Shown: positions 34,965 through 45,343 of the stretch, piece after piece | Numbering within the stretch: position 1 is the stretch's first letter | How the letters are laid out: the number at the start of each line of letters is the position of its first letter | NCBI GenBank assembly: GCA_003221615.1 | Contig: QHSQ01000176.1 | Coordinates: 1 to 49,200, forward strand | DNA: 49,200 bases | Direction of reading: 5' to 3' | From: Candidatus Rokuibacteriota bacterium | GTDB taxonomy: Bacteria; Methylomirabilota; Methylomirabilia; Rokubacteriales; CSP1-6 | Translations under genes and position numbers: made by a program | Notes under the pieces: model-generated | Seen by the model: only the letters and a program-made list of their open reading frames with translations | What the model was told of the DNA's origin: nothing | Database searches by the model: none

Positions 34965-36032
34965 CTACACCGCCACCGTCCAGCCGCGCGTGTCCGGCGC
35001 CGTGCCGTACTGGATGCCGACGATCGTATCGTAGAGCTTCTGGGTCAGGGGTCCGATCCGCCCGCCGTTGATCACGATCCGCTCGCCCTTGTAGGAGAGC
35101 TCGCCCACCGGCGAGATGACGGCGGCGGTGCCGGTGCCCCAGACCTCGGCGAGCTCGCCGTTGTGCGCGGCGGTGGCGACCTCGTCGATCGTGACCGGGC
35201 GCTCGGACACGCGCAGACCCCACTCGCGCATCAGCGTGAGGACCGAATCGCGGGTGACGCCGGCCAGGATCGTGCCGCTGAGCGGAGGCGTGATGATCTC
35301 GTCCCCGATCTTCAGCATGATGTTCATCGTGCCGACCTCGTCGATGTACTTGCGCTCGCGGCCGTCGAGCCAGAGCACCTGGGTGAACCCGCTGTGCTTG
35401 GCCTCTTCGGCGGCGTAGAGGCTGGCCGCGTAGTTGACGCCGGTCTTGGCGCCGCCCACGCCGCCCTCCACCGCGCGGACGTACTTGTCGACCACGAGGA
35501 TCTTCACCGGGTTCATGCCCTCGGGGTAATAGGCGCCGACCGGCGACAGGATCACGTAGTAGATGTAGGACTTCGCAGGCCGGACGCCGAGGAACGCCTC
35601 GTTGGCGATGATCGTCGGCCGCACGTAGAGCGAGGTCCCGACCGTCGCCGGCACCCAGTCCTTCTCCATCCCGACCAGGGTCACGAGCGACTTCAGGGCC
35701 AGCTCGGGATCGAGCGGCGGGATGCACAGGCGGCGCGAGGACTCGAGCAGCCGCTCGACGTGCTTCTGCGGCCGGAAGAGCCGGACCTTGCCATCGCGCG
35801 AGCGAAACGCCTTGAGCCCGTCGAAGACGGCCTGGGCGTAGTGGAGCACGGCCGCCGCCGGATCCAGCGGAAACGGCCCGTACGGCTCGATCCGCGGGTC
35901 GTACCAGCCCTTCTCTTCCTGGAAGTCCATCACGAACATGTGGTCGGTGAAGACGGTCCCGAACGAGAGCTCACTGTCCTTGGGCTTCTGCTTCTTCACG
36001 GTCGCGCGCGTGATCCTGATCGGCTCACTCAT
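34965..36032 (-). CDS. ilvE: Branched-chain amino acid aminotransferase
   Basis: PLP-dependent fold-type IV transaminase, 355 aa, swapping amino groups between Val/Leu/Ile and 2-oxoglutarate. The ATG at 36032 (MSEPIRITRATVKK) is preferred over the longer frame because GAGGG precedes it. The PLP lysine is K196 in GGAKTGVNYAAS, and the TGTAAVISPVGEL block near the C-terminus fits the long (eukaryote-like) BCAT group. Next to isobutyryl-CoA mutase it most likely feeds valine carbon into isobutyryl-CoA. Confidence 0.93.
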   Translation of the reverse strand: MSEPIRITRATVKKQKPKDSELSFGTVFTDHMFVMDFQEEKGWYDPRIEPYGPFPLDPAAAVLHYAQAVFDGLKAFRSRDGKVRLFRPQKHVERLLESSRRLCIPPLDPELALKSLVTLVGMEKDWVPATVGTSLYVRPTIIANEAFLGVRPAKSYIYYVILSPVGAYYPEGMNPVKILVVDKYVRAVEGGVGGAKTGVNYAASLYAAEEAKHSGFTQVLWLDGRERKYIDEVGTMNIMLKIGDEIITPPLSGTILAGVTRDSVLTLMREWGLRVSERPVTIDEVATAAHNGELAEVWGTGTAAVISPVGELSYKGERIVINGGRIGPLTQKLYDTIVGIQYGTAPDTRGWTVAV

Positions 36033-36093
36033 CTCATCCCTCGTTTCGCGGCGTTGCCTGCCGGTGTCGTGGTTCGTATTCGTCAGTAGTCGC

Positions 36094-37693
<1,600 letters not shown>

Positions 37694-37707
<14 letters not shown>

Positions 37708-38851
37708 GATCCCCTCGTAGCAGGTGGCGCGCGACCACCAGCTTCTGGATTTGCGACGTTCCCTCGTAGAGCTGCGTGATCTTCGCGTCGCGGAAGGCAC
37801 GCTCGACCTCGTACTCCTTGATGAAGCCGTAGCCGCCGTGGACCTGGATCGCGTCGGTGGTGACCTTCATCGCGGTCTCGGCGGCGAACAGCTTGGCCAT
37901 CGCGGCCGCCGAGCGATACGGCTGGCCGGCGTCCTTGAGCGCCGCCGCCTTGCGAGTCAGCAGGCGAGCGCCGTCGACGGCCACCGCCATGTCGGCCAGC
38001 ATCCACTGGACCATCTGGTGCTCGCCGATGAGCACACCGAACGCCTTGCGCTCGCGCGCGTAGGCCACCGAGCGCTCGTACGCGCCGGTCGCGATCCCGA
38101 CCGCCTGCGCGGCGATCCCGATCCGTCCGCCGTCGATCGCCGACATCGCGATCTTGAATCCCTGCCCTTCCTCGCCCACCCGGTTGGCCGCCGGAACTCT
38201 GCAATCATCGAACAGGAGCTCGGCGGTGTCAGAGGCGCGGATCCCGAGCTTGTCCTCGGTCTTGCCCACCGCGAACCCGGGTGTGTCCTTCTGCACGACG
38301 AAGGCGGTGATGCCGCGATGCCCCTTGGCGCGATCGGTCTGGCAGAAGACGAGCGCGAACGAGGCCTCGCGGCCGGTCGTGATGAAGCGCTTGCGGCCGT
38401 TGAGCACGTAGTGCTCGCCGTCGCGCGCGGCGAGCGTCGCCTGGTTCGTCGCGTCCGAGCCCGCCTGCGGCTCGGTGAGCGCGAAGCAGCCGTGGGCGTG
38501 GCCGGACGCGACCGGCGTCAGGAACCGCTCGCGCTGGGCGTCGGTGCCGAAGCGGGCGATCGGATCGCCGTAGAGCGAGTTGTTGACGGACATGACCACC
38601 GCGTGGCTCGCGCACACCCGCGCGATCTCCTCGAGCGCCACGACGTAGGCCACGGCGCCGGCGCCGCTCCCGCCCCAGCGCTCGGGAATCACCATGCCCA
38701 TGAGTCCGAGCTCGCCCATCCGCTTGATCGTCTCGTGCGGAAAGCGCGAGTCGCGGTCGATCTCGGCGGCGATGGGCTTGATCTGGGTTTCGGCGAACTC
38801 CCGCGCCGTCGCCTGGATCAGCTGCTGCTCGGACGTCAGGTCGAACGTCAC
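37694..38851 (-). CDS. Short-chain acyl-CoA dehydrogenase (butyryl/isobutyryl-CoA type)
   Basis: FAD enzyme, 385 aa, GTG start at 38851, 6 nt after the ETF alpha stop. Marks: [22 protein letters not shown] and YEGTSQIQK with the catalytic glutamate at 363. Its position directly after etfBA and before the isobutyryl-CoA mutase makes butyryl-CoA or isobutyryl-CoA the likely substrate. It overlaps the mutase gene by 14 nt. Confidence 0.93.
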
Positions 38852-38857
38852 GTCTGC

Positions 38858-39838
38858 CTATTTCTCCAGGAGCTTCTTGAACTCTTTCGTGAGCTCGGGC
38901 ACGACCTCGAAGAGATCGGCCACGATCCCGAAATCGGCGATCTTGAAGATCGGCGCCTCCGGGTCCTTGTTGACCGCCACGATGACCTTCGACGTGCGCA
39001 TGCCGGCCAGGTGCTGGATGGCGCCCGAGACGCCGAAGCCGAGATAGAGCTTCGGCGAGATCGTCCGGCCGGTCTGGCCGATCTGGAACCGGTGCGGCCG
39101 CCAGCCCGCGTCGACGGCCGCGCGCGAGGCGCCGACCGCGGCGCCGATGACCCGACCGAGCTCTTCGAGGATCACGTAGTTCTCCGGGCCCTTCATCCCG
39201 CGGCCGCCGGAGATGACGGTCTCCGCTTCGGTCAGCTCGGGGAGCCCCGTCGAGACTTCCTCACGCCGCTCGACGAACTTCATCTGAGCGCCGGACGCGG
39301 ACACGGTCGGCCGCTCGACCGACGCGGTCTTGCCGGGCTGGGAGTCGGCGGGTCGGAACACGTTGGGGCGCAGGGTCGCGACCCACGGCGACTTCGCCCA
39401 CGTGACCTTCGACAGAAGCTTGCCCGCGTAGACCGGCCGGGTCGCGACGAGCTTGTCGCCCTCCATCGCGAACCGGACCGAGTCGGCCGAGAGGCCGACG
39501 CCGAGCCGCGCGGCGAGCCGCGCCACGAACTCGCGCTGACGGCTGGTGACCGGCGCGAAGATCGCCGCCGGCGACTCCTTCGCCGCGAGGTCGGCGGCGG
39601 CGGCGGTCCAGACCTCGCTCCGGTAGGGCGCGAACGCGGCGTTCTCGAGCAGCAACACGCGGCTCGCACCCCATTCGCCAAGCTGCTTCAGGCCGGCCTC
39701 ACTCGCCTTGTCGGTGAGCCACACCGCCTCGACCCGACCGGACGCCAGCCGCGCGGCTTCACCGATCACCTCGGCCATGACCTTCTTGGGCGAGCCGTTT
39801 CGATCGTCTTCGACGATGCACCAGAACGCGTTGGGCAT
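38858..39838 (-). CDS. etfA: Electron transfer flavoprotein alpha subunit
   Basis: FAD-binding ETF subunit, 326 aa, carrying electrons from acyl-CoA dehydrogenases to the quinone pool. The C-terminal FAD block is complete: [35 protein letters not shown] and [26 protein letters not shown]-type Shine-Dalgarno before the ATG at 39838. It follows etfB by 12 nt. Confidence 0.95.
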   Translation of the reverse strand: MPNAFWCIVEDDRNGSPKKVMAEVIGEAARLASGRVEAVWLTDKASEAGLKQLGEWGASRVLLLENAAFAPYRSEVWTAAAADLAAKESPAAIFAPVTSRQREFVARLAARLGVGLSADSVRFAMEGDKLVATRPVYAGKLLSKVTWAKSPWVATLRPNVFRPADSQPGKTASVERPTVSASGAQMKFVERREEVSTGLPELTEAETVISGGRGMKGPENYVILEELGRVIGAAVGASRAAVDAGWRPHRFQIGQTGRTISPKLYLGFGVSGAIQHLAGMRTSKVIVAVNKDPEAPIFKIADFGIVADLFEVVPELTKEFKKLLEK

Positions 39839-39850
39839 TCTCGACTCTCC

Positions 39851-40630
39851 CTAGATCGCTTTGGCGTCTTCGCGCAGGGCGCGGACGAGCTCTTTCACCG
39901 CGGTGGGCACGTCGCCCTGGATGATGCGCCCGGCAGGACGCGGCGGCAGCGCCTCGAGCCCGACGACCGAGAGCTGCGCGGGCTCGGACGAAATCCCGAG
40001 ATCGGCCGCCTTCACGTCCTTGATCTCCTTCTTCTTGGCGCCCATGATGCCTTTCAACGTCGGATACCGGGGCTCGTTGAGCCCCTTCTGCGCGGCGAGC
40101 ACGGCGGGCAGCGGGAGATCGAAGACCTCGAGACCGCCCTCGACCTGGCGCGCCGCGCGAACGGCCTTGCCGTCGGCGTCGATCGCTTCCTCCATGATCC
40201 AGTAGGCGCACGGCCAGCCCAGGAGCTCGGCGAGCTGCGCCGTCACGGCGCCCATGTCGTCGTCGATCGCCTGGCGTCCGCACAGCACGAGCTGCGGGGC
40301 TTCCTGCTTGATCACGGCGGCGAGCGCCTTCGCGGTGGCCAGGGTGTCGGCGGCCGACCACGCGGCATCGTTCAGGTGGATCGCGCGGTCGCAGCCCATT
40401 GCCAGGCAGGAGCGGAGCGCCTCCTTCACCCGATCGGGGCCGAGCGAGACCGCCACGACCTCGCCCTGGCCGCGCTTTTCCTTGATCCGCAGCGCCTCCT
40501 CGACCGCGAACTCGTCGTAGGGCGAGACGATCCACGTGATGCCCGTGGTGTCGATGGTCTTTCCGTCCGCGGCGATCTTCACCTGGGTCGCCGTATCGGG
40601 CACCTGTTTGATGGTGACGAGGATCTTCAT
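39851..40630 (-). CDS. etfB: Electron transfer flavoprotein beta subunit
   Basis: AMP-binding ETF subunit, 259 aa. Marks: MKILVTIKQVPDT start, CGRQAIDDDMGAV and the ETF-beta signature LNEPRYPTLKGIMGAKKK. AAGGAG precedes the ATG at 40630, which overlaps the regulator stop (ATGA). It is the first enzyme gene of the operon behind GntR. Confidence 0.95.
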   Translation of the reverse strand: MKILVTIKQVPDTATQVKIAADGKTIDTTGITWIVSPYDEFAVEEALRIKEKRGQGEVVAVSLGPDRVKEALRSCLAMGCDRAIHLNDAAWSAADTLATAKALAAVIKQEAPQLVLCGRQAIDDDMGAVTAQLAELLGWPCAYWIMEEAIDADGKAVRAARQVEGGLEVFDLPLPAVLAAQKGLNEPRYPTLKGIMGAKKKEIKDVKAADLGISSEPAQLSVVGLEALPPRPAGRIIQGDVPTAVKELVRALREDAKAI

Positions 40631-41379
40631 GACGTCGCTCCTTCGTAATGGAGTTCGCGGGTGATCCGGAAGCGGTCGCCCGGGATGAAGGCTCGATCGA
40701 ACACGACCGGCGCGCCGCCGGCGTCGTAGGACACGCGCTCGGACTCGAACGCCGGCTCGCCGGCGCGGCAGTCCAGATCGCGCGCCTCTCGTCGGCCCAG
40801 ACGCACCGCGGAAACGGTTTCGCTGGCGCGTGTGATGACGACGCCCAGCTTGAACTCGAGGACTTGATGCAACGGCGTCAGCGCGAGATCGGCCCTGATC
40901 ACCTCGTCGCCGAGCGGCGACGGCAGGAACGACCGCTGGAGGCTCATCGGATGCTCGTCGACCAGCCGCAGCCGCTCGAGCACGAGCACGCGCGGCCGAC
41001 CGGCCAGCCGCAGCGCCTCGGCGACGCGTCGATCCGCCGCCGCGAACCGCGTCCCCAGCAGGCGCGTCGCGACGTGCTCGCCCTTGGCCGAGAGATCGCC
41101 GGCGAAGCGTCGAAGCTGGAGGATGTCGTAGTCGATCGACGGCGCGGCGACGAACGTGCCGAGTCCGTGGCGCCGCGTGATGAGGTGCTCGCGCTCGAGC
41201 AGCTCGAGCGCCTGGCGCAAGGTCATGAGCGTCACGCCGAAGCTCTTCGCGAGCTGGCGCTGGTTATCGAGCCGCGCACCAGATGGGAGCTCGCCGACCC
41301 GGATCCGCTCGCGCAGCACTTCGGCAATGCGGTGGTAGCGGGGCACTCGACTCTGCAGCCTCATCCTGACGCCGTTCAT
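40627..41379 (-). CDS. GntR/HutC-family (UTRA) transcriptional regulator
   Basis: A 250-aa regulator with an N-terminal winged helix (about 13-78; recognition helix region SFGVTLMTLRQALELLE) and a UTRA effector domain (about 95-240, with EHPMSLQRSFLP and a late SERVSYDAGGAPVVFDRAF). HutC-type regulators are usually repressors released by an acid or sugar metabolite. It is the first gene of the etf-icm-ilvE operon and has a 10-bp palindrome 12 nt upstream, so autoregulation and control of the whole operon are likely. Confidence 0.9.
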   Translation of the reverse strand: MNGVRMRLQSRVPRYHRIAEVLRERIRVGELPSGARLDNQRQLAKSFGVTLMTLRQALELLEREHLITRRHGLGTFVAAPSIDYDILQLRRFAGDLSAKGEHVATRLLGTRFAAADRRVAEALRLAGRPRVLVLERLRLVDEHPMSLQRSFLPSPLGDEVIRADLALTPLHQVLEFKLGVVITRASETVSAVRLGRREARDLDCRAGEPAFESERVSYDAGGAPVVFDRAFIPGDRFRITRELHYEGATS

Positions 41380-41390
41380 AGAGCCTCAGT

Positions 41391-41400
41391 GTTCTAGAAC
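41391..41400. promoter_or_regulatory. Putative GntR-family operator
   Basis: GTTCTAGAAC is a perfect 10-bp palindrome, 12 nt upstream of the regulator start codon and just before its GAGG ribosome site. Size and symmetry fit HutC/GntR operators. No clear -35/-10 pair was found in 41401-41511. Confidence 0.5.
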
Positions 41401-41511
41401 TCCGGGCCTCGAACACGATCGCGACAGCGCCGTACACGAGAGAGAAACGACAACACCGAAAGGCACTTCGGGTCGGGCGCGACCGCGACGGGCTCTATCG
41501 TACCATCTTTG

Positions 41512-42597
41512 TCAGGGGGTCGTCGACAGCTCGCGGGTGAGGCGCACGAGCCGCTCGAGCTTGTCTCGAGCCGCGCCCGTGTCGATCGAGCGAGCCGCCA
41601 GCTCGACGCCTTCCTTCAGATCGCGCGCCCTGGCGCCGACGACCAGCGCCGCGGCGGCGTTCATGAGGACGATGTCTCGCCTGGGGCCGGGCTCTCCGCG
41701 GAGGATCGTCCGGATGATCTCGGCGTTCTGCTCGCGGTCGCCGCCGAGCAGGTCGCGGATCGACGCGCGCGAGAGGCCGAAATCCTCTGGGCGGACGTTG
41801 AACGTTCGCACGATGCCCTCGCGCACCTCGGAGACCCGACTCTCGCCGGTGTTCGAGATCTCGTCGAGACCGTCGGCGCCGTGAACCACGAACGCGCGAA
41901 ACGTGCCGAGCTCGGCCAGCACCCGCGCGAGCGGCTCGGTGAGCGCCGCCGCGGCCACGCCGATCACTTGGGCGTTCGCGCCGGCCGGGTTGGTCAAGGG
42001 ACCCAGGAGATTGAAGACGGTCCGGATCCCGACCTCGCGCCGCGCGGTCATCACGTGCTTCATCGCCGTGTGGAGGAGCGGCGCATAAAGAAAGCCGATG
42101 CCGACCTCGGCCACGCATCGCCCGACCTGCTCGGGCGTCAGCTGGAGACCGACCCCGAGCGTCTCGACCACGTCGGCCGAGCCGCACAGCGAGGCGCCGC
42201 TCAGTCCCGACATCGAGCGGTTGCCGTGCTTGGCCACCCTGAGCCCGGCACCCGCGACCACGAACGCGGTCGCGGTCGAGACGTTGAAGGTTCCCGAGGC
42301 GTCGCCGCCCGTGCCGCACGTGTCGACCAGCATCTCGCGGTCGGTACCGGTGAGCGCGGCCGTCTCCTCGGCCCGCGTGTGGACTCGCGCGACCTTCGAC
42401 CGCATCACCTGAGCGAACCCGATCAGCTCCTCGACCGTCTCGCCCTTCATCCGGAGCGCCGTCAGGAAGGCGGCGATCTGCGCGTCGGTGGCCGTACCCG
42501 ACATGATGGCCTCCATCGCGCCGGCGGCCTCGATGCGCGTGAGATCGCGCCGGTCGACGAGCACTCTCGTCGCCTCGGTGATGATCGGGCTCGTCAT
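41512..42597 (-). CDS. trpD: Anthranilate phosphoribosyltransferase
   Basis: Second step of tryptophan synthesis (anthranilate + PRPP), 361 aa. Marks: DTCGTGGD at 92-99, NVSTATAFV, KHGNRSMSG at 123-131 and the anthranilate-site RTVFNLLGPLTNP. The KHGNR loop is followed by LSGASLCGSAD where most TrpD proteins go nearly straight to GSAD, an insertion of about five residues. No trpE/G/C/F/B/A genes accompany it. It lies 90 nt downstream of the hemP-like gene. Confidence 0.92.
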   Translation of the reverse strand: MTSPIITEATRVLVDRRDLTRIEAAGAMEAIMSGTATDAQIAAFLTALRMKGETVEELIGFAQVMRSKVARVHTRAEETAALTGTDREMLVDTCGTGGDASGTFNVSTATAFVVAGAGLRVAKHGNRSMSGLSGASLCGSADVVETLGVGLQLTPEQVGRCVAEVGIGFLYAPLLHTAMKHVMTARREVGIRTVFNLLGPLTNPAGANAQVIGVAAAALTEPLARVLAELGTFRAFVVHGADGLDEISNTGESRVSEVREGIVRTFNVRPEDFGLSRASIRDLLGGDREQNAEIIRTILRGEPGPRRDIVLMNAAAALVVGARARDLKEGVELAARSIDTGAARDKLERLVRLTRELSTTP

Positions 42598-42687
42598 GTG
42601 GGACCCCTTTCTCCTTTCCCACGCTGGGGCCCACAGAGTATCGCACCTCGGTCTCGGGCGAAGGACCTCGGCTTCGAGCGGGCTGGG

Positions 42688-42891
42688 CTATTTCGTCAGG
42701 ATCAGCTTGTCGGACTTCGTGATGCGCAGGCGGTACTCCTGGCCGCGGTGCACGATGATCACCTCGCGCCCGCGCTGAAAGAGCGTCGCGCTCTCGACGC
42801 GGCCGAGGGTCGTGGGCTCGACGCCCGCCCCGTCATCGGACCCGGACAGGCCCGGCGCGATCTCCGAGGTTCGGTCTACCGTCTTATTCAT
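42688..42891 (-). CDS. hemP: HemP-family small protein
   Basis: A 67-aa protein whose C-terminal half (REVIIVHRGQEYRLRITKSD then KLILTK, about 42-67) matches the HemP hemin-uptake family; the N-terminal 40 residues are low-complexity and acidic. HemP is usually iron-regulated and sits beside heme receptors, none of which are here. The ATG at 42891 has no good Shine-Dalgarno (the GGAGG there is on the other strand). A promoter ends only about 9 nt upstream. Confidence 0.8.
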   Translation of the reverse strand: MNKTVDRTSEIAPGLSGSDDGAGVEPTTLGRVESATLFQRGREVIIVHRGQEYRLRITKSDKLILTK

Positions 42892-42906
42892 ATTAGGAGG
42901 CCCTAA

Positions 42907-42936
42907 GAATTAGCCCGAGGGCCGCGCCATTGTCAA
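42907..42936 (-). promoter_or_regulatory. Predicted sigma70-type promoter of hemP
   Basis: On the minus strand a perfect TTGACA (complement of 42931-42936) and TAATTC (complement of 42907-42912) are spaced by 18 nt, in a locally A+T-rich patch. The expected start near 42900 gives a leader of about 9 nt, too short for a normal ribosome site. It lies between the livF stop (42968) and hemP. No Fur box was recognised. Confidence 0.5.
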
Positions 42937-42967
42937 GAGGTGGCCGAAGGGCCGGACGGCCGGCGAC

Positions 42968-43678
42968 TCAGAGACCCAGGTAGGCCTGCTTCACGTGGGG
43001 GCTCGCGAGCAAGCCCGCCCGCGTGCCCTCGAGCACCAGACGCCCGTTCTCGAGCACGTAGCCCCGATGCGAGAGCTGGAGCGCGCGCGGCACGTTCTGC
43101 TCGACGAGCATGATCGTCGTGCCGGCGTCGTTGACGCGCTGGAGCGTCTCGAAGATGAGCTTCACCGTCACCGGCGCGAGGCCGAGGCTCGGCTCGTCCA
43201 GCAGGAGCAGCCGCGGCCGCGCCATGAGCCCGCGCCCGATCGCGCACATCTGCTGCTCGCCGCCCGACAGGGTGCCGGCCAGCTGGCGCTCGCGCTCGCG
43301 CAGGCGCGGAAAGAGTGCGAAGACCATCTCGAGCGAGTCGGCGCGACGCGAGCGATCCGCCGCGCGGCCGCCGAGCTCGAGGTTGTCGCGCACGGTCATC
43401 GTCGGGAAGAGCTGACGGCCCTCCGGCACGTGAGCGATGCCGCGCGCAACGATCTGCGCCGACCCGAGACCGTCGAGCCGCTCGCCGTCGAGCTCGATGC
43501 GCCCGGCGCGCACCGGCAGGAGCCCGCTGATCGCCCGCAAGGTCGTCGTCTTGCCGGCACCGTTCCCGCCGATCAGCGCGACCGCCTCACCCTGCCGCAC
43601 CTCGAGCGAGACCTCCGAGATCGCGGTCAGGTCACCGTAGCCGGCCTCGACACCGTCAAGCCTGAGCAGCGCGGACAT
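42968..43678 (-). CDS. livF: LIV-type ABC transporter ATPase LivF (copy 4)
   Basis: Nucleotide-binding subunit, 236 aa, ordinary length without the basic tail. Walker A GGNGAGKT is at 37-44, signature LSGGEQQM, Walker B LLLLDEPSLGLAP; ends VKQAYLGL. It overlaps the livG gene by 23 nt. Last gene of LIV cluster 4. Confidence 0.94.
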   Translation of the reverse strand: MSALLRLDGVEAGYGDLTAISEVSLEVRQGEAVALIGGNGAGKTTTLRAISGLLPVRAGRIELDGERLDGLGSAQIVARGIAHVPEGRQLFPTMTVRDNLELGGRAADRSRRADSLEMVFALFPRLRERERQLAGTLSGGEQQMCAIGRGLMARPRLLLLDEPSLGLAPVTVKLIFETLQRVNDAGTTIMLVEQNVPRALQLSHRGYVLENGRLVLEGTRAGLLASPHVKQAYLGL

Positions 43679-44390
43679 ACTCTTCGCCCAGATACGCCTC
43701 GACCACCTTCGGATGGCTCGCGATCTCGGCCGGCGTCCCCTCCGCGATCCGCTCGCCGAAGCTCAGCACGACGATCCGATGAGAGAGCGCCATCACCGCG
43801 CGCATGTTGTGCTCGATCAACAAGATCGAGACGCCGGATTCGTGGATCCCGCGGATCAGCTGGATGATCGTCTCGATCTCCGTCGGGTTCAGGCCGGCCA
43901 TCACCTCGTCGAGGAGGAGCAGCGACGGTCCGGTCGCCAGCGCCCGGGCCAGCTCGAGGCGCTTGCGCTCGGCCAGGGTGAGCGCCGATGCGGCCACCCG
44001 CTCGCGCGCGGTGAGCCCGACGCGCGCCACCACGTCGCGGGCTTGCGCAAGCGCCTCGGGCGCCCGCGGGTGCCGGGCGAGCGCGCCGACCCGCACATTT
44101 TCGAGGACGGTCATGCGCGGGAAGGGTCGAACGATCTGAAACGTCCGCGCCAGGCCGAGCCGACAGATCGCGTGCGGCGCAAGCCCGACGATCGAGCGCC
44201 CGTTGAAGCGGACGTCGCCGGCGTCCGCGGTGAGGAAGCCCGAGAGGAGATTGAAGACGGTCGTCTTGCCGGCGCCGTTGGGGCCGATGAGCCCGAGCAT
44301 CTCGCCGGGAGCGACCGCCAGATCGAGCCCGGCGACGGCGTGCAGGCCGCCGAAGCGCTTGGAGAGCCCGCGCGCGACCAGGAGACTCAT
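43656..44390 (-). CDS. livG: LIV-type ABC transporter ATPase LivG (copy 4)
   Basis: Nucleotide-binding subunit, 244 aa, started at the ATG at 44390 (MSLLVARGLSKRFGG), which overlaps the livM stop as ATGA. Walker A GPNGAGKT at 36-43, degenerate signature LTLAERKRLELA, Walker B LLLLDEVMAG (Val in place of the usual Pro after DE) and the switch EHN. Confidence 0.93.
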   Translation of the reverse strand: MSLLVARGLSKRFGGLHAVAGLDLAVAPGEMLGLIGPNGAGKTTVFNLLSGFLTADAGDVRFNGRSIVGLAPHAICRLGLARTFQIVRPFPRMTVLENVRVGALARHPRAPEALAQARDVVARVGLTARERVAASALTLAERKRLELARALATGPSLLLLDEVMAGLNPTEIETIIQLIRGIHESGVSILLIEHNMRAVMALSHRIVVLSFGERIAEGTPAEIASHPKVVEAYLGEEYVRAAQA

Positions 44391-45343
44391 CGTTCGCCGC
44401 TCGTCGGCCGCGCCAGCGCACGCTTCAAGCGCGGGTACGCGCCCTCGGGGAGGAACAGGACGACGCCGATCAAGAGCACGCCGTAGGCGATCAGGTGAGC
44501 GCCGTGCAGTCCGCCCTGCCCGAGATAGAGCCGGGAGATCTCGGCGAGCGGCGTGAGGATGAAGGAGCCGAGGATCGGTCCCAGGAGCGTGCCGGCGCCG
44601 CCCACGATCGGCCGGATGATGATCTCGACCGAGAGTGGGATGCCGAAGAGCGTGTTGGGCTGGAGCGAGAAGAGATAGAACGCGTAGAAGGTGCCGCCCA
44701 GCCCGGTGAGAAACGACGACACGATCATCGCCAGCATCTTGTACTTGAAGGCGTTCACGCCGAGCGCCTCGGCCGCGGCTTCGTCCTCGCGGATCGCGGC
44801 CAGGTAGACGCCGAAGCGCCGCCGCTCGATCGCCCAGGCCGTCACGGTCGCCACGAGCATGAGCGCCAGCGCGATGTAGTAGTAGGCGCGGCCGTCCTGG
44901 AACTGGAACTGTCGCGGGTTGCCCGTGAACGTGATGTAGAGCCCGAGCGGGCCGCCGAGCGCGTCGATGTTCGAGACCGCGACGCGGCAGATCTCCGCGA
45001 ACGCGACGGTGAGCAGCACGAAGTAGAAGCCGCGCAGGCCGAAACGGAAGCCGAGATAGCCGATGATCGCGCCGAGCAGCGCCGCGAGCGCGCCCCCGAC
45101 GAGCATGCCGATCCACGGCGTCAGCTGAAGCTCGATCGACAGCACCGCCGCCGTGTAGCCGCCGACGCCGACGAAAGCCGCATGGCCGGCCGAGAGCTGC
45201 CCCGCGTAGCCCCCGACGATGTTCCAGGCCTGGCCGAGGAATCCGTAGAAGAAGATCAGGATGAACAGGGTCAGCGCGTACGAGCTCAGGACCGCCGGCA
45301 GCGCGATCAGCGCCACCAGCGCGCCCGCGAGCGCCCACTTCAT
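44387..45343 (-). CDS. livM: LIV-type ABC permease LivM (copy 4)
   Basis: Inner-membrane permease, 318 aa, started at the ATG at 45343 in an ATGA overlap with livH. Marks: AWNIVGGYAGQLSAGHAAFVG near 40-60, FGLRGFYFVLLTVAFAE and the late VGGAGTLLGPILGSF loop. It ends in a basic tail (RLKRALARPTSGER). Partner of LivH at 45340. Confidence 0.93.
   Translation of the reverse strand: MKWALAGALVALIALPAVLSSYALTLFILIFFYGFLGQAWNIVGGYAGQLSAGHAAFVGVGGYTAAVLSIELQLTPWIGMLVGGALAALLGAIIGYLGFRFGLRGFYFVLLTVAFAEICRVAVSNIDALGGPLGLYITFTGNPRQFQFQDGRAYYYIALALMLVATVTAWAIERRRFGVYLAAIREDEAAAEALGVNAFKYKMLAMIVSSFLTGLGGTFYAFYLFSLQPNTLFGIPLSVEIIIRPIVGGAGTLLGPILGSFILTPLAEISRLYLGQGGLHGAHLIAYGVLLIGVVLFLPEGAYPRLKRALARPTSGER

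Noticed and set aside
37724..40648. Very long open frame (974 codons) on the plus strand opposite etfBA and the dehydrogenase
   Set aside because: It is antisense to four clearly recognisable genes, has the Arg/Asp/Leu-rich composition of G+C-rich shadow frames, and shows no recognisable domain.
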